Below, piece after piece: positions 7,355-16,742 of a stretch of 64,000 nucleotides of DNA (the stretch's first letter is position 1; each line of letters opens with the position of its first letter). The position numbers and the translations under genes were made by a program. This DNA is from Streptomyces uncialis (lineage in GTDB: Bacteria > Actinomycetota > Actinomycetes > Streptomycetales > Streptomycetaceae), in assembly GCF_001905345.1 (NCBI RefSeq), contig NZ_LFBV01000009.1, forward strand, positions 1 to 64,000. Reading direction: 5' to 3'. Under the pieces are notes generated by a model that worked only from the letters and a program-made list of their open reading frames with translations, did no database searches and was not told the DNA's origin.

Positions 7355-9424
7355 CTACGGGAACGTCAGCTTCCAGCTGTTGATGTACCCCGTGTCCTGC
7401 GCCGCGACATCCTGCACCCGCAGCTTCCAGGCGCCGTTGGCGACCTCGGACGACGCGTTGACGGTGAACGTCTCCGCGACATTGTCCGCCGAGTCGCCGG
7501 AGCTGGAGTTCTTCAGCCGGTACGCGGTGCCGTCCGGTGCGACCAGGTCGACCACCAGGTCGCCCCGCCAGGTGTGGACGATGTCCACGCCGACCGCCAG
7601 ATTGCTCGGCGCGTTGCCGGCGCGCCCGGTCACGTTCACCGTCGAGGTGACGGCCGCGCCCCGGTCGGGAACGGCCACATCGGCCGTGTTCTCGAAGACC
7701 GTGCCGGTCGGCGGCTCGCCGGTGCCGGGACGGGCACCGACCGCGACACCGGCCCACGCGTGCTGGACGGCCAGGTACTCGGGGCTCGTCGTCCCGTACA
7801 GCTCACCGGCCACCGCGAGGGTCCCGGTCCGGGCGCCCGCGTAGTTGGTGGACGAGGTGAACTTCGTGGTCAGCGCGCGGAACCAGATCAGCGCGGCCTT
7901 GTCCCGGCCGATCCCCGCGACGGGCAGTCCGTCGGAGGTGGGGGAGTCGTACGCGACGCCGTTCACGGTCTTCGCACCGCTGCCCTCGGACAGCAGGTAG
8001 AACCAGTGGTTCGCCGGGCCCGACGAGTAGTGCACGTCGACCGAGCCGATGCCCGAGTACCAGTAGTCCTTGGACGCGCCGTCCCGGCTCGGCCGGTCCA
8101 TGTACCGCAGCGGGGTGCCGTTGCCGCGGATGTCGATCTTCTCACCGACCAGGTAGTCACCGGGGTCGGAGGTGTTGTTCGCGTAGAACTCCACGGCCGC
8201 CGCGAAGATGTCCGAGGTGGCCTCGTTCAGACCGCCGGACTCCCCGCTGTAGATCAGGCCCGCGGTGTTCGACGTGATGCCGTGGGTCATCTCGTGCGCG
8301 GCCACGTCCAGCGAGGTCAGCGGCTTCGCGTTGCCCGCGCCGTCGCCGTACGTCATGCAGAAGCAGGAGTCGGACCAGAAGGCGTTGACGTAGTTGTTGC
8401 CGTAGTGGACGCGTGAGTACGCGCCGACCCCGTCGCCCCGGATGCCGCTGCGCCCGTAGACCTCCTTGAAGTAGTCCCAGGTCTCGGCGGCACCGTAGGC
8501 CGCGTCCGCGCCGGCCGTCGACAGGTTCGCCGGGGTGCCGTCGCCCCAGGTGTCGTTGGTCTGCGAGAACAGCGTGCCGGTGCCGGTGGTGCCCCGGTTG
8601 AGGTTGTACGTGCGGTGGTTGCCGCGCGCCCCGTCGGTCAGCGTCCAGTTGCCGCCCGACTGGGTGCTGCCGAGGGTGACCTGGCCGCTGTACTGGGTGT
8701 TGCCGACACCGTTCTCGATGGCCTGCCACTCGTACAGCTTCGCGCCGGTGGCCGCGTCGGTGACGACGTGCAGCTCGTTGGGCGTGCCGTCGTGCTGGAA
8801 CCCGCCGACGACGGTCTCGTACGCGAGGACCGGCTTGCCGGACGCCATCCACACGACCTCGCGCGGGGCGCGGTCGGCGGAGGTCTTCTTCGACCCCTCG
8901 GCCTTCGCCTCGCGCAGCGCCTGCTTCTCGGCGGTGGCGGGCTTCACCGCCGCGTCGGCGGCGATGCCCTTCAGGGCCGACTTGGACGCCTTGGTCACAC
9001 CCTGCGTGGCACCGGACTTCGCGCTGTCCACGACGAGGTCGCCGCCGAGGACGGGCAGTCCGTCGTAGGTGCGCTCGTAGCGGGTGTGCAGGGAGCCGTC
9101 ACGGTCCTTGATCACATCCCGGACGACGAGCTTCTCCTTGGCCCCGAGGCCGAGTTCCCCGGCGGTCCGCGCCGACTTCGCCTGGGCGGCGCGGATCAGC
9201 GCGGCACGCTGGGCGGGGGAGAGCTGCGCGGGCAGCGAGCCCGGGTCGGCCTTGGTGGGCGCGGCCAGGGGCCGTCCCTCGGGCGCGGCGGTCGCGGCAC
9301 CGCTCTGCACGGCGACCGCCAGCAGCGCGGCGACGGCGACGAGCGCGCCCCCGGTCGCCGCACGACGGCGTCGTACGGGCCGGGAACCGGAGGTGGGGGG
9401 TATGGGGGAGGTGGGTCTCAACAC
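7355..9424 (-). CDS. Secreted M4 family zinc metalloprotease (thermolysin type) with P-domain
   Basis: Extracellular neutral endopeptidase. Order of parts: signal peptide (VRRRRAATGG then GALVAVAALLAVAVQSGAATA, about residues 15-50); an FTP/PepSY propeptide (about 60-230); and the catalytic domain with zinc motif AAHEMTHGI and third ligand plus partner Asp in GLNEATSDIF. The catalytic His region is near VDVHYSSGPANHWFYLLSEG. A C-terminal proprotein-convertase P-domain (last ~115 residues, TSTVNVTG...GDLVVDLVAP) probably aids folding. The start is GTG 9424, or the adjacent TTG 9421, just after GAAGGAG. 689 residues is typical of Streptomyces homologues. Confidence 0.93.
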   Translation of the reverse strand: MLRPTSPIPPTSGSRPVRRRRAATGGALVAVAALLAVAVQSGAATAAPEGRPLAAPTKADPGSLPAQLSPAQRAALIRAAQAKSARTAGELGLGAKEKLVVRDVIKDRDGSLHTRYERTYDGLPVLGGDLVVDSAKSGATQGVTKASKSALKGIAADAAVKPATAEKQALREAKAEGSKKTSADRAPREVVWMASGKPVLAYETVVGGFQHDGTPNELHVVTDAATGAKLYEWQAIENGVGNTQYSGQVTLGSTQSGGNWTLTDGARGNHRTYNLNRGTTGTGTLFSQTNDTWGDGTPANLSTAGADAAYGAAETWDYFKEVYGRSGIRGDGVGAYSRVHYGNNYVNAFWSDSCFCMTYGDGAGNAKPLTSLDVAAHEMTHGITSNTAGLIYSGESGGLNEATSDIFAAAVEFYANNTSDPGDYLVGEKIDIRGNGTPLRYMDRPSRDGASKDYWYSGIGSVDVHYSSGPANHWFYLLSEGSGAKTVNGVAYDSPTSDGLPVAGIGRDKAALIWFRALTTKFTSSTNYAGARTGTLAVAGELYGTTSPEYLAVQHAWAGVAVGARPGTGEPPTGTVFENTADVAVPDRGAAVTSTVNVTGRAGNAPSNLAVGVDIVHTWRGDLVVDLVAPDGTAYRLKNSSSGDSADNVAETFTVNASSEVANGAWKLRVQDVAAQDTGYINSWKLTFP

Positions 9425-10225
9425 GGACTCCTTCTGCGTGGCCGCCGTCGGGCACGGCCAGGGGGACCGGTCGGCGGGTGGCCGTCCGGGCAGAGCGGGG
9501 CGGAACCATGTGCGGTGGACGCGCGGTTCTTCCTCCGACCGGGGAGGAACGGCCGCCGACGCGGGGGCGTGGGGGCCGTGGCGCGGTGGTGCGGGTGGGA
9601 CGGCGACGCGTTGCGGTAGAGGGTGGGGGGTGGCGCCGTCGTTGCCGGTCGCGCGGATATGTCGTGCCGTGCGGTGGCACGTGGTGCCGCCGAGCACCAG
9701 GTGCCTGGACGCCGTGCCCGGGGTCGGGGGACTGAGCTGTGCGGCAGGGCGACCGAGGGGAAGACTGGCACCTCGGTGACGTACTTGTCAGGGGCGCGTC
9801 ATCATCTTGGCTCGAAATGGTCCGTTGCACGGATGGTCATGTTCGGTAACCGGAGAACGGGCCGGGGCGCGGTGGCGGCCTTCGGCCCGGCACGCCGTGC
9901 CCTCGGGCCGGGACCGCGCCGAAGGCCGCTACGGGGGACGCCCGCCGTCCGGTTCGCGAGCTCCGCGCGGTGCGCGTCCGTTGACCGGACGGCCGTCCGG
10001 GGTGCCGGACGGAGGCCCTGGGGGTCGTGCCGCGGACCGGGGGCGGACCGGTGTGCGCCGGGCTTGGGGCGGAGGGGGCCGCCTCGGTGGGGGAGCGCTT
10101 CCGGCCCGCCCATGGCCGGAAGTGAACGGTCGGGTGCGGATCGGGGTGCCGGGGGAGGGGGCGCCCCGGGCTGGGGCGCCGCCCCATGCTCAACGTGCCG
10201 CAGGCGGAGGGAGGGCAGTCCCTCC
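9425..10225. other. Gene-free 800-bp interval
   Basis: No convincing gene on either strand; the open frames here lack coding composition and recognisable motifs. It should hold the protease promoter. It also contains a 9-bp-arm inverted repeat CTTCCGGCC/GGCCGGAAG (10098-10122) and a short GGAGGG/CCCTCC hairpin (10210-10225) touching the end of the P450 gene, which could terminate that gene. A 17-bp sequence beginning CTCAACGTG occurs both at 10193 and across the P450 stop. Confidence 0.5.
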
Positions 10226-11317
10226 TCAACGTGGCCGCAGGCCCAGGGTCAGGGACGCCGGGAGCAGGGTGGTCCGGACGTCCGGCCGCTCGGCCATCGT
10301 CCGCACCGAGAAGCGGAACTCACGGGCGAGGGCCGCGACGATGGTCGTCAGCTCCAGATCGGCGAGCGCCTTGCCGACGCACCAGCGGCTGCCGATGCCG
10401 TACGGAAGGTACTCGCCGGGACCCGGGTTCATCCCGGACCACCGCTCCGGACGGAACGTGTCGGGGTCACCGGCGAACGAGGGCGCCGTCCGGTGCACCA
10501 CGTAGGGCGAGACGATCACCGAGGCGCCGGGCGGCAACCGCCAGCCGCCGCAGCTCTGTTCGCCGTTCGCGGTCCGCAGGATCAGCCAGTTCGGGGGCCA
10601 CAGCCGCAGCGACTCGGCGATCGTCCACGCCAGCAGCGGGTCCCCGTCCGCGTCACCTGCTCCGTCGCCCGTCCGCGCGCGGCCCAGCCGTCCGGCGAGT
10701 TCGTCGGCGACCGCCGGGTGCCGGGCCAGCGCGACGAGGGTCCAGGTCACGGCCGCCGCCGGGACCCGGTAGGAGGCCAGCCCGTTGGACACCAGCATCC
10801 GCACCGACGCCTCGGGGTCCAGCCCCGCGTCCGCGAGCGACTCGACGAGCCCGCCCCCGCCCGGGGCGTCGAGCGCCCGCCGCAACTCCCGCTCCAGGGT
10901 CCGCTGGGCGTCCACCGAGCGCCGGTAGCGGGGCATGAAACGGCGGATCGCGCGCGGGAAGTGGAAGGGGCTGCTGATGATCGGGGTGAGCGCGGCCAGC
11001 AGTTCGCCGGTGCGCCGGGCCGCCGCCCCGGGGTCACGGGTGCCGAAGCAGAAGCGGGTGAAGGAGCGCGCCGAGAGCCGCTCCAGCTCCGCGACCGGAT
11101 CGGTCACCGAGGAGCGGGCGCGCCAGCCGGCGATCAGCCGTTCCGTCTCCTCCGCCAGCCACTCGCGGTGCGCGGCGAGCGCGGCCGGGCCCATGCCCTT
11201 CTGGGTCGCGCGCCGCCCCCGCATCCACGCCTCGGTGCCGGGGTCGCCGCGCTCCCCGCTGACCTCGTCCCGGCGGATGTTGCTCGTCACCAGGAAGTCG
11301 GTGTTGGTGCGCTTCAT
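10226..11317 (-). pseudogene. Cytochrome P450, N-terminally truncated (left gene of head-to-head pair)
   Basis: Haem-thiolate monooxygenase lacking its N-terminus. Present are a C-helix-like WMRGRRATQKGMG, the ExxR motif in AESLRLWPP, the PERW-like FRPERW, and the haem loop YGIGSRWCVG (Tyr replaces the usual Phe). The I-helix reads NGLASYRVPAAAVTW, without the normal acid-Thr pair, so its oxygen chemistry would be atypical even if intact. Homology-like sequence begins abruptly at about RTNTDFLVTSN (11290-11315). The first ATG in frame (11317) lies on the breakpoint with the opposite P450. About 60-90 residues are missing, so it is probably inactive. Confidence 0.75.
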
Positions 11318-12374
11318 CGTCGTCGGATACGACGCCTGCCGAACCGCGCTCACCTCGCCCGCGCTCAGCCGCGACTGGCGGCGGCACGGCCCGATCGCCA
11401 CCGGGCTGCCCGCCCCGCCGCCCGTCGACGGCCCGGGGAACGCCCATATGCTGCTGCGCGATCCCCCCGACCACACCCGGCTGCGACGGCTGGCGGCGAG
11501 GGAGTTCACCACCCGCCGGGTCGGCGCGCTGGAGCCCCGGGTCCAGCGGCTCACCGACGCACTCCTCGACGCCATGCTCGCCGCCCCGGACCGCCGCGCC
11601 GACCTCGTCGACGCGCTCGCGTACCCGCTGCGGCTCACCGTCGTCTGCGAACTGCTCGGCATCCCCGACCTGGACCGGGACGCCTTCCGGGGATGGTCCG
11701 ACGAGGTCGCCGCACCCACCAGCGCCGAGGCCGCGCGGGCCGCCCAGGCCGAGGCGGTGCCCTATCTCTCCGGACTCGTCGCCGCGAAGCGCGCGGCCCC
11801 CGGCGACGACCTGCTCAGCGCGCTGATCCACACCGAGGACGAGAACGGCGACCGGCTCGACGAGGACGAACTGCTCTCCATGGCCTTCCTGCTGCTCATC
11901 GCGGGCCATGAGTCCACGGTCAACTTCATCTCCAAGGGCGTCCGCGCCCTCTTCGCCCACCCGGACCAACTGGCCCTGCTCCGCGCCGACCCCGACACGC
12001 TGGTCACCGGAGCGGTGGAGGAGATGCTGCGCTACGACGCCCCGGTGGGCACCGCCCCGCCCCGGGTCGCCGTCGCGCCCGTCGGCATCGGCGGCACGGT
12101 GATCCCCCGGGGCGGCGTCGTGCTGATCGCCCTGGCCGACGCGGACCGCGACCCCGGCAGGTTCCCCGCACCCGACCGCTTCGACATCCGCCGCCCGCCC
12201 GCCGAACGCCGCGGACACCTCGCCTTCGGCCACGGCGTCCACCACTGCCTCGGCGCCCCGCTGGCCCGGCTGGAGGGCCGCGTCGTCATCGGCACCCTGC
12301 TGCGCCGCTGCCCCACGCTCGCCCTGGACGGCTTCCTCGGCCACGGCGACCGGCGGGTCCCGGTGCGCTGGTAG
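11301..12374 (+). pseudogene. Cytochrome P450, N-terminally truncated (right gene of head-to-head pair)
   Basis: A bacterial class I P450 (CYP105/107-like by eye). Sequence resembling the family starts only at VVGYDACRTAL, which normally sits about 50-60 residues into the protein. Everything after it is complete: the MLLRDPPDHTRLRR C-helix region, the I-helix LLIAGHESTVNF, ExxR in EEMLRYDAP, and the haem loop AFGHGVHHCLGAPLARLE. Upstream in-frame codons (possible starts at 11193 and 11301) are antisense to the other P450. The missing A-helix and first sheet make it probably non-functional. Confidence 0.75.
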
Positions 12375-12408
12375 ACCCACCGGCCACCGCCCACGCCGTA
12401 CGGGCACC

Positions 12409-12807
12409 TCAGCCGCGCCGTGTGTCCGGGATCGCGTCGAGCCGCCGGTCCCACTCGGGGTACCTGGCGCGCTTCTCCAGATGCAGCTCGTTGATGCGCT
12501 CCACCAGCGCGGGATCGGGATCGTCGGAGAACCGCACCGCGGAGAGCCGGGACAGCCGGGGCAGGATCACGTCGTCGCCCGCGAGATGTACCGGGTCGTA
12601 CGTGTAGCGCTCCAGCGCGCCGAAGTCCGTGACGGCCGCGCCGTACGTGTGGGTGAAGCCCTCGGCCGGGTCGCCGATGTCCCTGCCGACCACGCCGAAC
12701 ACCGTCGACTCCACGGTCGCCGTACGCCGCATCGCGGTCAGCGCCTCCTCCCGCTCCGCCTCGGTGGTCGTGTCCCGGAAGCTGAAGCGCAGAATGATGA
12801 CGATCAC
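12409..12807 (-). CDS. Dabb (stress-responsive alpha/beta barrel) domain protein
   Basis: A 132-residue ferredoxin-like dimeric barrel protein of the Dabb family: IVIILRFSFRD at the N-terminus, then the HTYGAAVTDFGALERY region and a C-terminal strand. Members include small cyclases or isomerases and stress proteins of unknown substrate. It ends just beyond the right-hand P450. It is divergent from a TetR gene, with two operators in the gap, so it is likely repressed by that TetR. Confidence 0.72.
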   Translation of the reverse strand: MIVIILRFSFRDTTTEAEREEALTAMRRTATVESTVFGVVGRDIGDPAEGFTHTYGAAVTDFGALERYTYDPVHLAGDDVILPRLSRLSAVRFSDDPDPALVERINELHLEKRARYPEWDRRLDAIPDTRRG

Positions 12808-12846
12808 GTCAAAGACCTCCTCGTAGGGGATGAGCCCACCAAGAAG

Positions 12847-12919
12847 TGAACTCGTGGGTTCATCTCGTCGGCCTCATCAGTAAAGCACCGGAGTCCGGGA
12901 AGTTGAACCCACGGGTTCA
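12847..12919. promoter_or_regulatory. Twin 16-bp palindromic operators
   Basis: TGAACTCGTGGGTTCA (12847-12862) and TGAACCCACGGGTTCA (12904-12919) are near-identical palindromes 57 bp centre to centre. One lies near the start of the Dabb gene (12807) and the other just before the TetR start (12952). The form and position are classic for an autoregulating TetR that also controls its divergent neighbour. Confidence 0.75.
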
Positions 12920-12951
12920 GGTCTCCGAGGCCGCCGGGCTACGATGCGGGC

Positions 12952-13617
12952 ATGGGGCGAGCGACACCGGACAGCGCCGGACGGACCACCACCGGCGCCG
13001 CGGGCGGCGGCAGCGGGCAGATCGACAAACGGCGGGCGATCCTCACCGCCGCGTTCACCGTGTTCGCCCGCCGGGGGTACGCGGGGGCCTGCGTCAAGGA
13101 GGTCGCCCAGGAGGCGGGGGTCGCCAAACCGACCGTCTACAACCACCTCCACGACAAGGAGAACCTGTTCCGGCAGGCGATGCAGACCGCCGCGGACACG
13201 GTCGCCGACGAGTGCGTGGCCGTGCTCGACCGGCTGCGCGCGCCCGGGGACGACCTGCCGGCCGCGCTGGAGGACGTGGCGCACCGGCTCCTCCAGGTCT
13301 GCCGGGGCGAGCGGGCCGTGGCGCTGCGCTGGCTCACCCATGGTCAGGTCGCCGAGTTCCCCGACCTCGTGGTCGATGTCCACGGGCGCACGGCCGTACG
13401 GATCGCGGACGCGCTCGCCGACCGTCTCGCCCGGGTCGCGCTCGCCGGGCGGTTGCGGGTCGCGGATCCCGCGCGGGCCGCGGAGCAGTTGCTCGCGATG
13501 CTCACGGGGCCGCTGGAGCTGCGTACGCGGCTCGGTACGCGGCGGATCTCCGTCGCGGAGAGCCGGGAGATCGCCGCCGCAGCGGTCGACACGTTCCTCA
13601 GCGCCTACGGCCCCTGA
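12952..13617 (+). CDS. TetR/AcrR family transcriptional regulator
   Basis: A 221-residue repressor. After a 24-residue Gly-rich leader comes the HTH (RRAILTAAFTVFARRGYAG, VKEVAQEAGVAKPTVYNHL, residues ~25-72). It is followed by a TetR C-terminal domain resembling those of AcrR-type regulators with a C-terminal helix AAAAVDTFLS. It is divergent from the Dabb gene and flanked by the operator pair at 12847-12919. The ligand is unknown. It converges on the exporter genes across a repeat array, so it is not obviously their regulator. Confidence 0.87.
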   Translation: MGRATPDSAGRTTTGAAGGGSGQIDKRRAILTAAFTVFARRGYAGACVKEVAQEAGVAKPTVYNHLHDKENLFRQAMQTAADTVADECVAVLDRLRAPGDDLPAALEDVAHRLLQVCRGERAVALRWLTHGQVAEFPDLVVDVHGRTAVRIADALADRLARVALAGRLRVADPARAAEQLLAMLTGPLELRTRLGTRRISVAESREIAAAAVDTFLSAYGP

Positions 13618-13654
13618 CGCCCGTCCGTCCGCCCGCCCGGGCAGCCTTCCCCGG

Positions 13655-14340
13655 CGGGTCGCTTCCGCTTGCGCTTCCGAGGTCTGTCCGGCTGGGCCCA
13701 CTTGTTCCTGTGCGGGTCGCTCGTGGGGTGCGCAGTTCCTCGCGCCCCTGGGGTTGTGCCCCTTGGGGTTCCCGTTCGGGTGCGGGTGGTCCTTGGTTGC
13801 TCGCGCAGTTCCTCGCGCCCCTGGGGTTCCTCACCTGGGCGTACTTGTTCCTGTGCGGGTACGTTCGTGGGTGCGCAGTTCCTCGCGCCCCTGGGGTTGT
13901 GCCCCTTGCGGTTCCCGTTCGGGTGCGGGTGGTCCTTGGTTGCTCGCGCAGTTCCCCGCGCCCCTGGGGTTCCTCACCTGGGCGTACCTGTTCCCGTGCG
14001 GGTACGTCCGTGGGTGCGCAGTTCCTCGCGCCCCTGGGTCTGTCCGGCTGGGCGCACTTGTTCCTGTGCGGGTCGCTCGTGGGGTGCGCAGTTCCTCGCG
14101 CCCCTGGGGTTGTGCCCCTTGCGGTTCCCGTTCGGGTGCGGGTGGTCCTTGGTTGCTCGCGCAGTTCCCCGCGCCCCTGGGGTTCCCCACCTGGGCGTAC
14201 CTGTTCCCGTGCGGGTACGTCCGTGGGTGCGCAGTTCCCCGCGCCCCTGGGTGGTGCCCCGTTGCGGTCGCTGTTCGGGTGCGGGCCGTCCTCGATTTTG
14301 CGCAGTTCCCCGCGCCCCTTTGGGGGCGCCCATCTGGGGC
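13655..14340. repeat. Tandem array of nine 70-73-bp units
   Basis: The core GCGCAGTTCCYCGCGCCCC recurs nine times at about 13730, 13803, 13873, 13946, 14016, 14086, 14159, 14229 and 14300, a period of 70-73 bp. Linker sequences are also shared, in alternating types containing GGGTGCGGGTGGTCCTTGG or GGGCGTACCTGTTCC. Frames stay open only because of composition; no gene is supported. It lies between a plus-strand TetR gene and a minus-strand exporter, so it is a convergent intergenic array of terminator-like units. Confidence 0.85.
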
Positions 14341-14550
14341 TGTCGTCAGGGTGCGGGCTGTCAGCAATCGGGGTCGGGGTTCAAGCCCCCTCCTCGCGGA
14401 CTCGCGCTGCTGCGGGAGGGGGTGGGCGGGAATCTCTGCCCGCAGACTCCGATGCTCTTCAGTCGGGTCACCGGACGTCGTACCGAGCGTGTCGGATCGA
14501 GGACGGAGAATCCCGACCGGCACCGACCCGAAGAACCGACCGGACGCGCC

Positions 14551-14846
14551 CCAAAGGGGCGCGGGGAACTGCGCACCCCACCGAACGACGGCACAGGAAC
14601 GAAGTACGCCCAGCCGGACGGACCTGGGAAGCGCAAGCGAAGGCGACCCGCGGGGAACTGCGCACCCACGGACGTACCCGCACAGGGACAGGTAGGCCCA
14701 GCCGGACGGACCTGGGAAGCGCAAGCGAAGGCGACCCGCGGTCGAAGGGCGGCAGCAGGAGGCAGGACCCGGAAGCGCAAGCGAAGGCGACCCGCGGTCG
14801 AAGGGCGGCAGCAGGAGGCAGGACCCGGAGGCGCAAGCGAAGGCGG
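14551..14846. repeat. Inverted copies of the array core plus a 56-bp tandem repeat
   Basis: Two copies of the 13.7-14.3 kb core appear in the opposite orientation (14551-14576 and 14647-14667). A 56-bp unit beginning GGAAGCGCAAGCGAAGGCG is tandemly repeated at 14715 and 14771, with a partial third copy at 14827 running up to the exporter stop codon. The element GGAAGCGCAAGCG is also the reverse complement of sequence at 13660, so the whole 1.2-kb region is a large imperfect inverted repeat. Confidence 0.8.
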
Positions 14847-16742
14847 CTAGCCGACCACGCTCTCCCGCCAAGCGGCATGCAGCCCCGCGAACGCCCCCGT
14901 CCCCGCGATGAGCTCCGCGGGCGTGCCGTCCTCGACGACCCGCCCCCGTTCCATCACCAGCACCCGGTCCGCGATCTCCACCGTGGACAGCCGGTGCGCG
15001 ATGACCACGGCCGTGCGCCCCCGCAACACCGTGTCCATCGCCCGCTGCACCGCCCGCTCACCGGGGATGTCGAGGGAACTGGTCGCCTCGTCCAGGATCA
15101 GCACCGCCGGGTCCGCCAGCAACGCGCGCGCGAAGGCGACGAGCTGACGCTGACCCGCCGAGATCCGCCCGCCCCGTTTACGGACGTCCGTGTCGTAGCC
15201 GTCCGGGAGGGCGACGATGAACTCGTGCGCGCCGATCGCCCGCGCGGCCTCCTCGATCTCGGCGCGCGTGGCGTCCGGGCGGCCGATGGCGATGTTCTCC
15301 GCGACCGTCCCCGAGAACAGGAACGCCTCCTGGGTGACCATCACCACCCCCTTGCGCAGCTCCGGCACCGCGAGGTCCCGCAGATCCGTCCCGTCGAGCA
15401 GGACCCGCCCCTCGCTGGGGTCGTAGAACCGGGCCAGCAGCTTCGCCAGCGTCGACTTGCCCGCACCCGTGGAACCCACCACGGCGACCGTCTGACCAGC
15501 GGGTATCCGCAGGTCGAAGCGCGGCAGGATCTCCCCGCCGGTGCGGTAGCCGAAGCTCACCCCGTCGAAGACGACCTCCCGGCCGGGCCGGCCGTCGGCG
15601 CGCGCGGGCAGGGTCCGGGGTTCGGCCGGTTCCGCCACCGAGGGCCGCTGGTGCAGCAGCCCGGCGATCTTCTTCAGCGAGGCGCTCGCCGACTCGTACG
15701 AGTTGAGGAACATCGCCAGCCGGTCGATCGGGTCGTACAGCCGCCGGATGTACAGCACCGCCGCCGCCAGCACACCCAGTTCCAGCGTGCCGCCCGCGAC
15801 CCGGTAGCCGCCCCACAGCACCATCCCCGCCACCGCCGTGTTGGCGATCAGCCGGGACAGCGTCACATAGCGGGCCATCTCCAGCAGCGAGTCACCGTTG
15901 GCCCGCTCATGGCGCCGGTTGAGCACCGCGAACCGCTCGTCGTTGGCCCGCTCCCGGCGGAACGCCCGTACCGGACGGATACCGCCCAGGGTCTCCGCGA
16001 ACTTCACGATCACCCCGGCGATCGCCGTCGACCGCTCGGCGAACACCCGCGCCGCCCGCCTGCGGTACCACCGCATCACGAAGTACAGCGGGACGAACGA
16101 CAGCACGGCCACCGACCCCATCCCGAGGTCCAGCCACAGCAGCATCGCCATGATGTACACCGACGACACGACGAAACCGACCAGCTCCTGAAGGCCCTCC
16201 TCCAGCAGTTCCCGCAGCGCCTCCACATCCGTGGTGGCCCGTGAGATCAGCCGTCCCGAGGTGTACCGGTCGTGGAAGTCGACGCTCAGCGCCTGCCCGT
16301 GCCGGAAGATCCGGCCCCGCAGATCCAGCAGCACCGCCTGGCTCACCCGCGCGGACAGCCGGATGAAGCCGTACACCAGCAGACTGCCCAGCAGCGCCGC
16401 GACCAGATAGGCCACCGCGACACCGATCAGCGGCCCGTGGTCGTCGGCGCGGAACGCGGGGACCGCGCTGTCGATCGCGTACGCCACGATCAGCGGGCCC
16501 GACTGCACCGCCGCCTGCTGGACGAGCAGACACAGCGCCGTCACGGCGACCAGCTTGCGGTGCGGGCCGAGCAGTGAACGCAGCAAGGTGCCCGTCGCGC
16601 CCCGGGGCGTCGGCAGATCGTCCTGGTCGAACGGGTCGACCCGGGTCCCGTCGCCAGGACCGGACGCCGCGGGGAGCGGCGGTTCGTCCCGGCGGCCCCG
16701 GTCCTCGTCCGGGGCCAGCGGCTGTTCACTCGTCGTCGTCAT
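14847..16742 (-). CDS. ABC exporter half-transporter, subunit B (permease-ATPase fusion)
   Basis: A 631-residue type IV ABC exporter subunit. A charged N-terminal extension of ~65 residues is followed by six transmembrane helices (about 70-350) and the nucleotide-binding domain with Walker A GSTGAGKS, signature ISAGQ (altered from LSGGQ) and Walker B VLILDEATSS, with the catalytic Glu present; the switch is IAHRLST. It overlaps the upstream subunit by ATGA (16739-16742), so the two are translated together as a heterodimer. The substrate is unknown; drugs, lipids or peptides are typical. Confidence 0.9.
   Translation of the reverse strand: MTTTSEQPLAPDEDRGRRDEPPLPAASGPGDGTRVDPFDQDDLPTPRGATGTLLRSLLGPHRKLVAVTALCLLVQQAAVQSGPLIVAYAIDSAVPAFRADDHGPLIGVAVAYLVAALLGSLLVYGFIRLSARVSQAVLLDLRGRIFRHGQALSVDFHDRYTSGRLISRATTDVEALRELLEEGLQELVGFVVSSVYIMAMLLWLDLGMGSVAVLSFVPLYFVMRWYRRRAARVFAERSTAIAGVIVKFAETLGGIRPVRAFRRERANDERFAVLNRRHERANGDSLLEMARYVTLSRLIANTAVAGMVLWGGYRVAGGTLELGVLAAAVLYIRRLYDPIDRLAMFLNSYESASASLKKIAGLLHQRPSVAEPAEPRTLPARADGRPGREVVFDGVSFGYRTGGEILPRFDLRIPAGQTVAVVGSTGAGKSTLAKLLARFYDPSEGRVLLDGTDLRDLAVPELRKGVVMVTQEAFLFSGTVAENIAIGRPDATRAEIEEAARAIGAHEFIVALPDGYDTDVRKRGGRISAGQRQLVAFARALLADPAVLILDEATSSLDIPGERAVQRAMDTVLRGRTAVVIAHRLSTVEIADRVLVMERGRVVEDGTPAELIAGTGAFAGLHAAWRESVVG

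Noticed and set aside
9478..10225. Several long open frames upstream of the protease
   Set aside because: They follow GC composition, have no ribosome sites or motifs and overlap one another on both strands.
10935..11300. Upstream start that would lengthen the plus-strand P450
   Set aside because: The upstream codons are the antisense of the other P450 and do not resemble a P450 N-terminus.
13655..14340. CRISPR-like regular array
   Set aside because: The sequences between the cores are themselves repeated and not unique spacers, the units are 70-73 bp, and no cas genes are nearby.
14370..14400. tRNA-like T-arm (GGGGTTCAAGCCCC)
   Set aside because: The arm and following acceptor-like sequence have no matching 5' acceptor, D-arm or anticodon stem upstream, and it lies in the repeat region.
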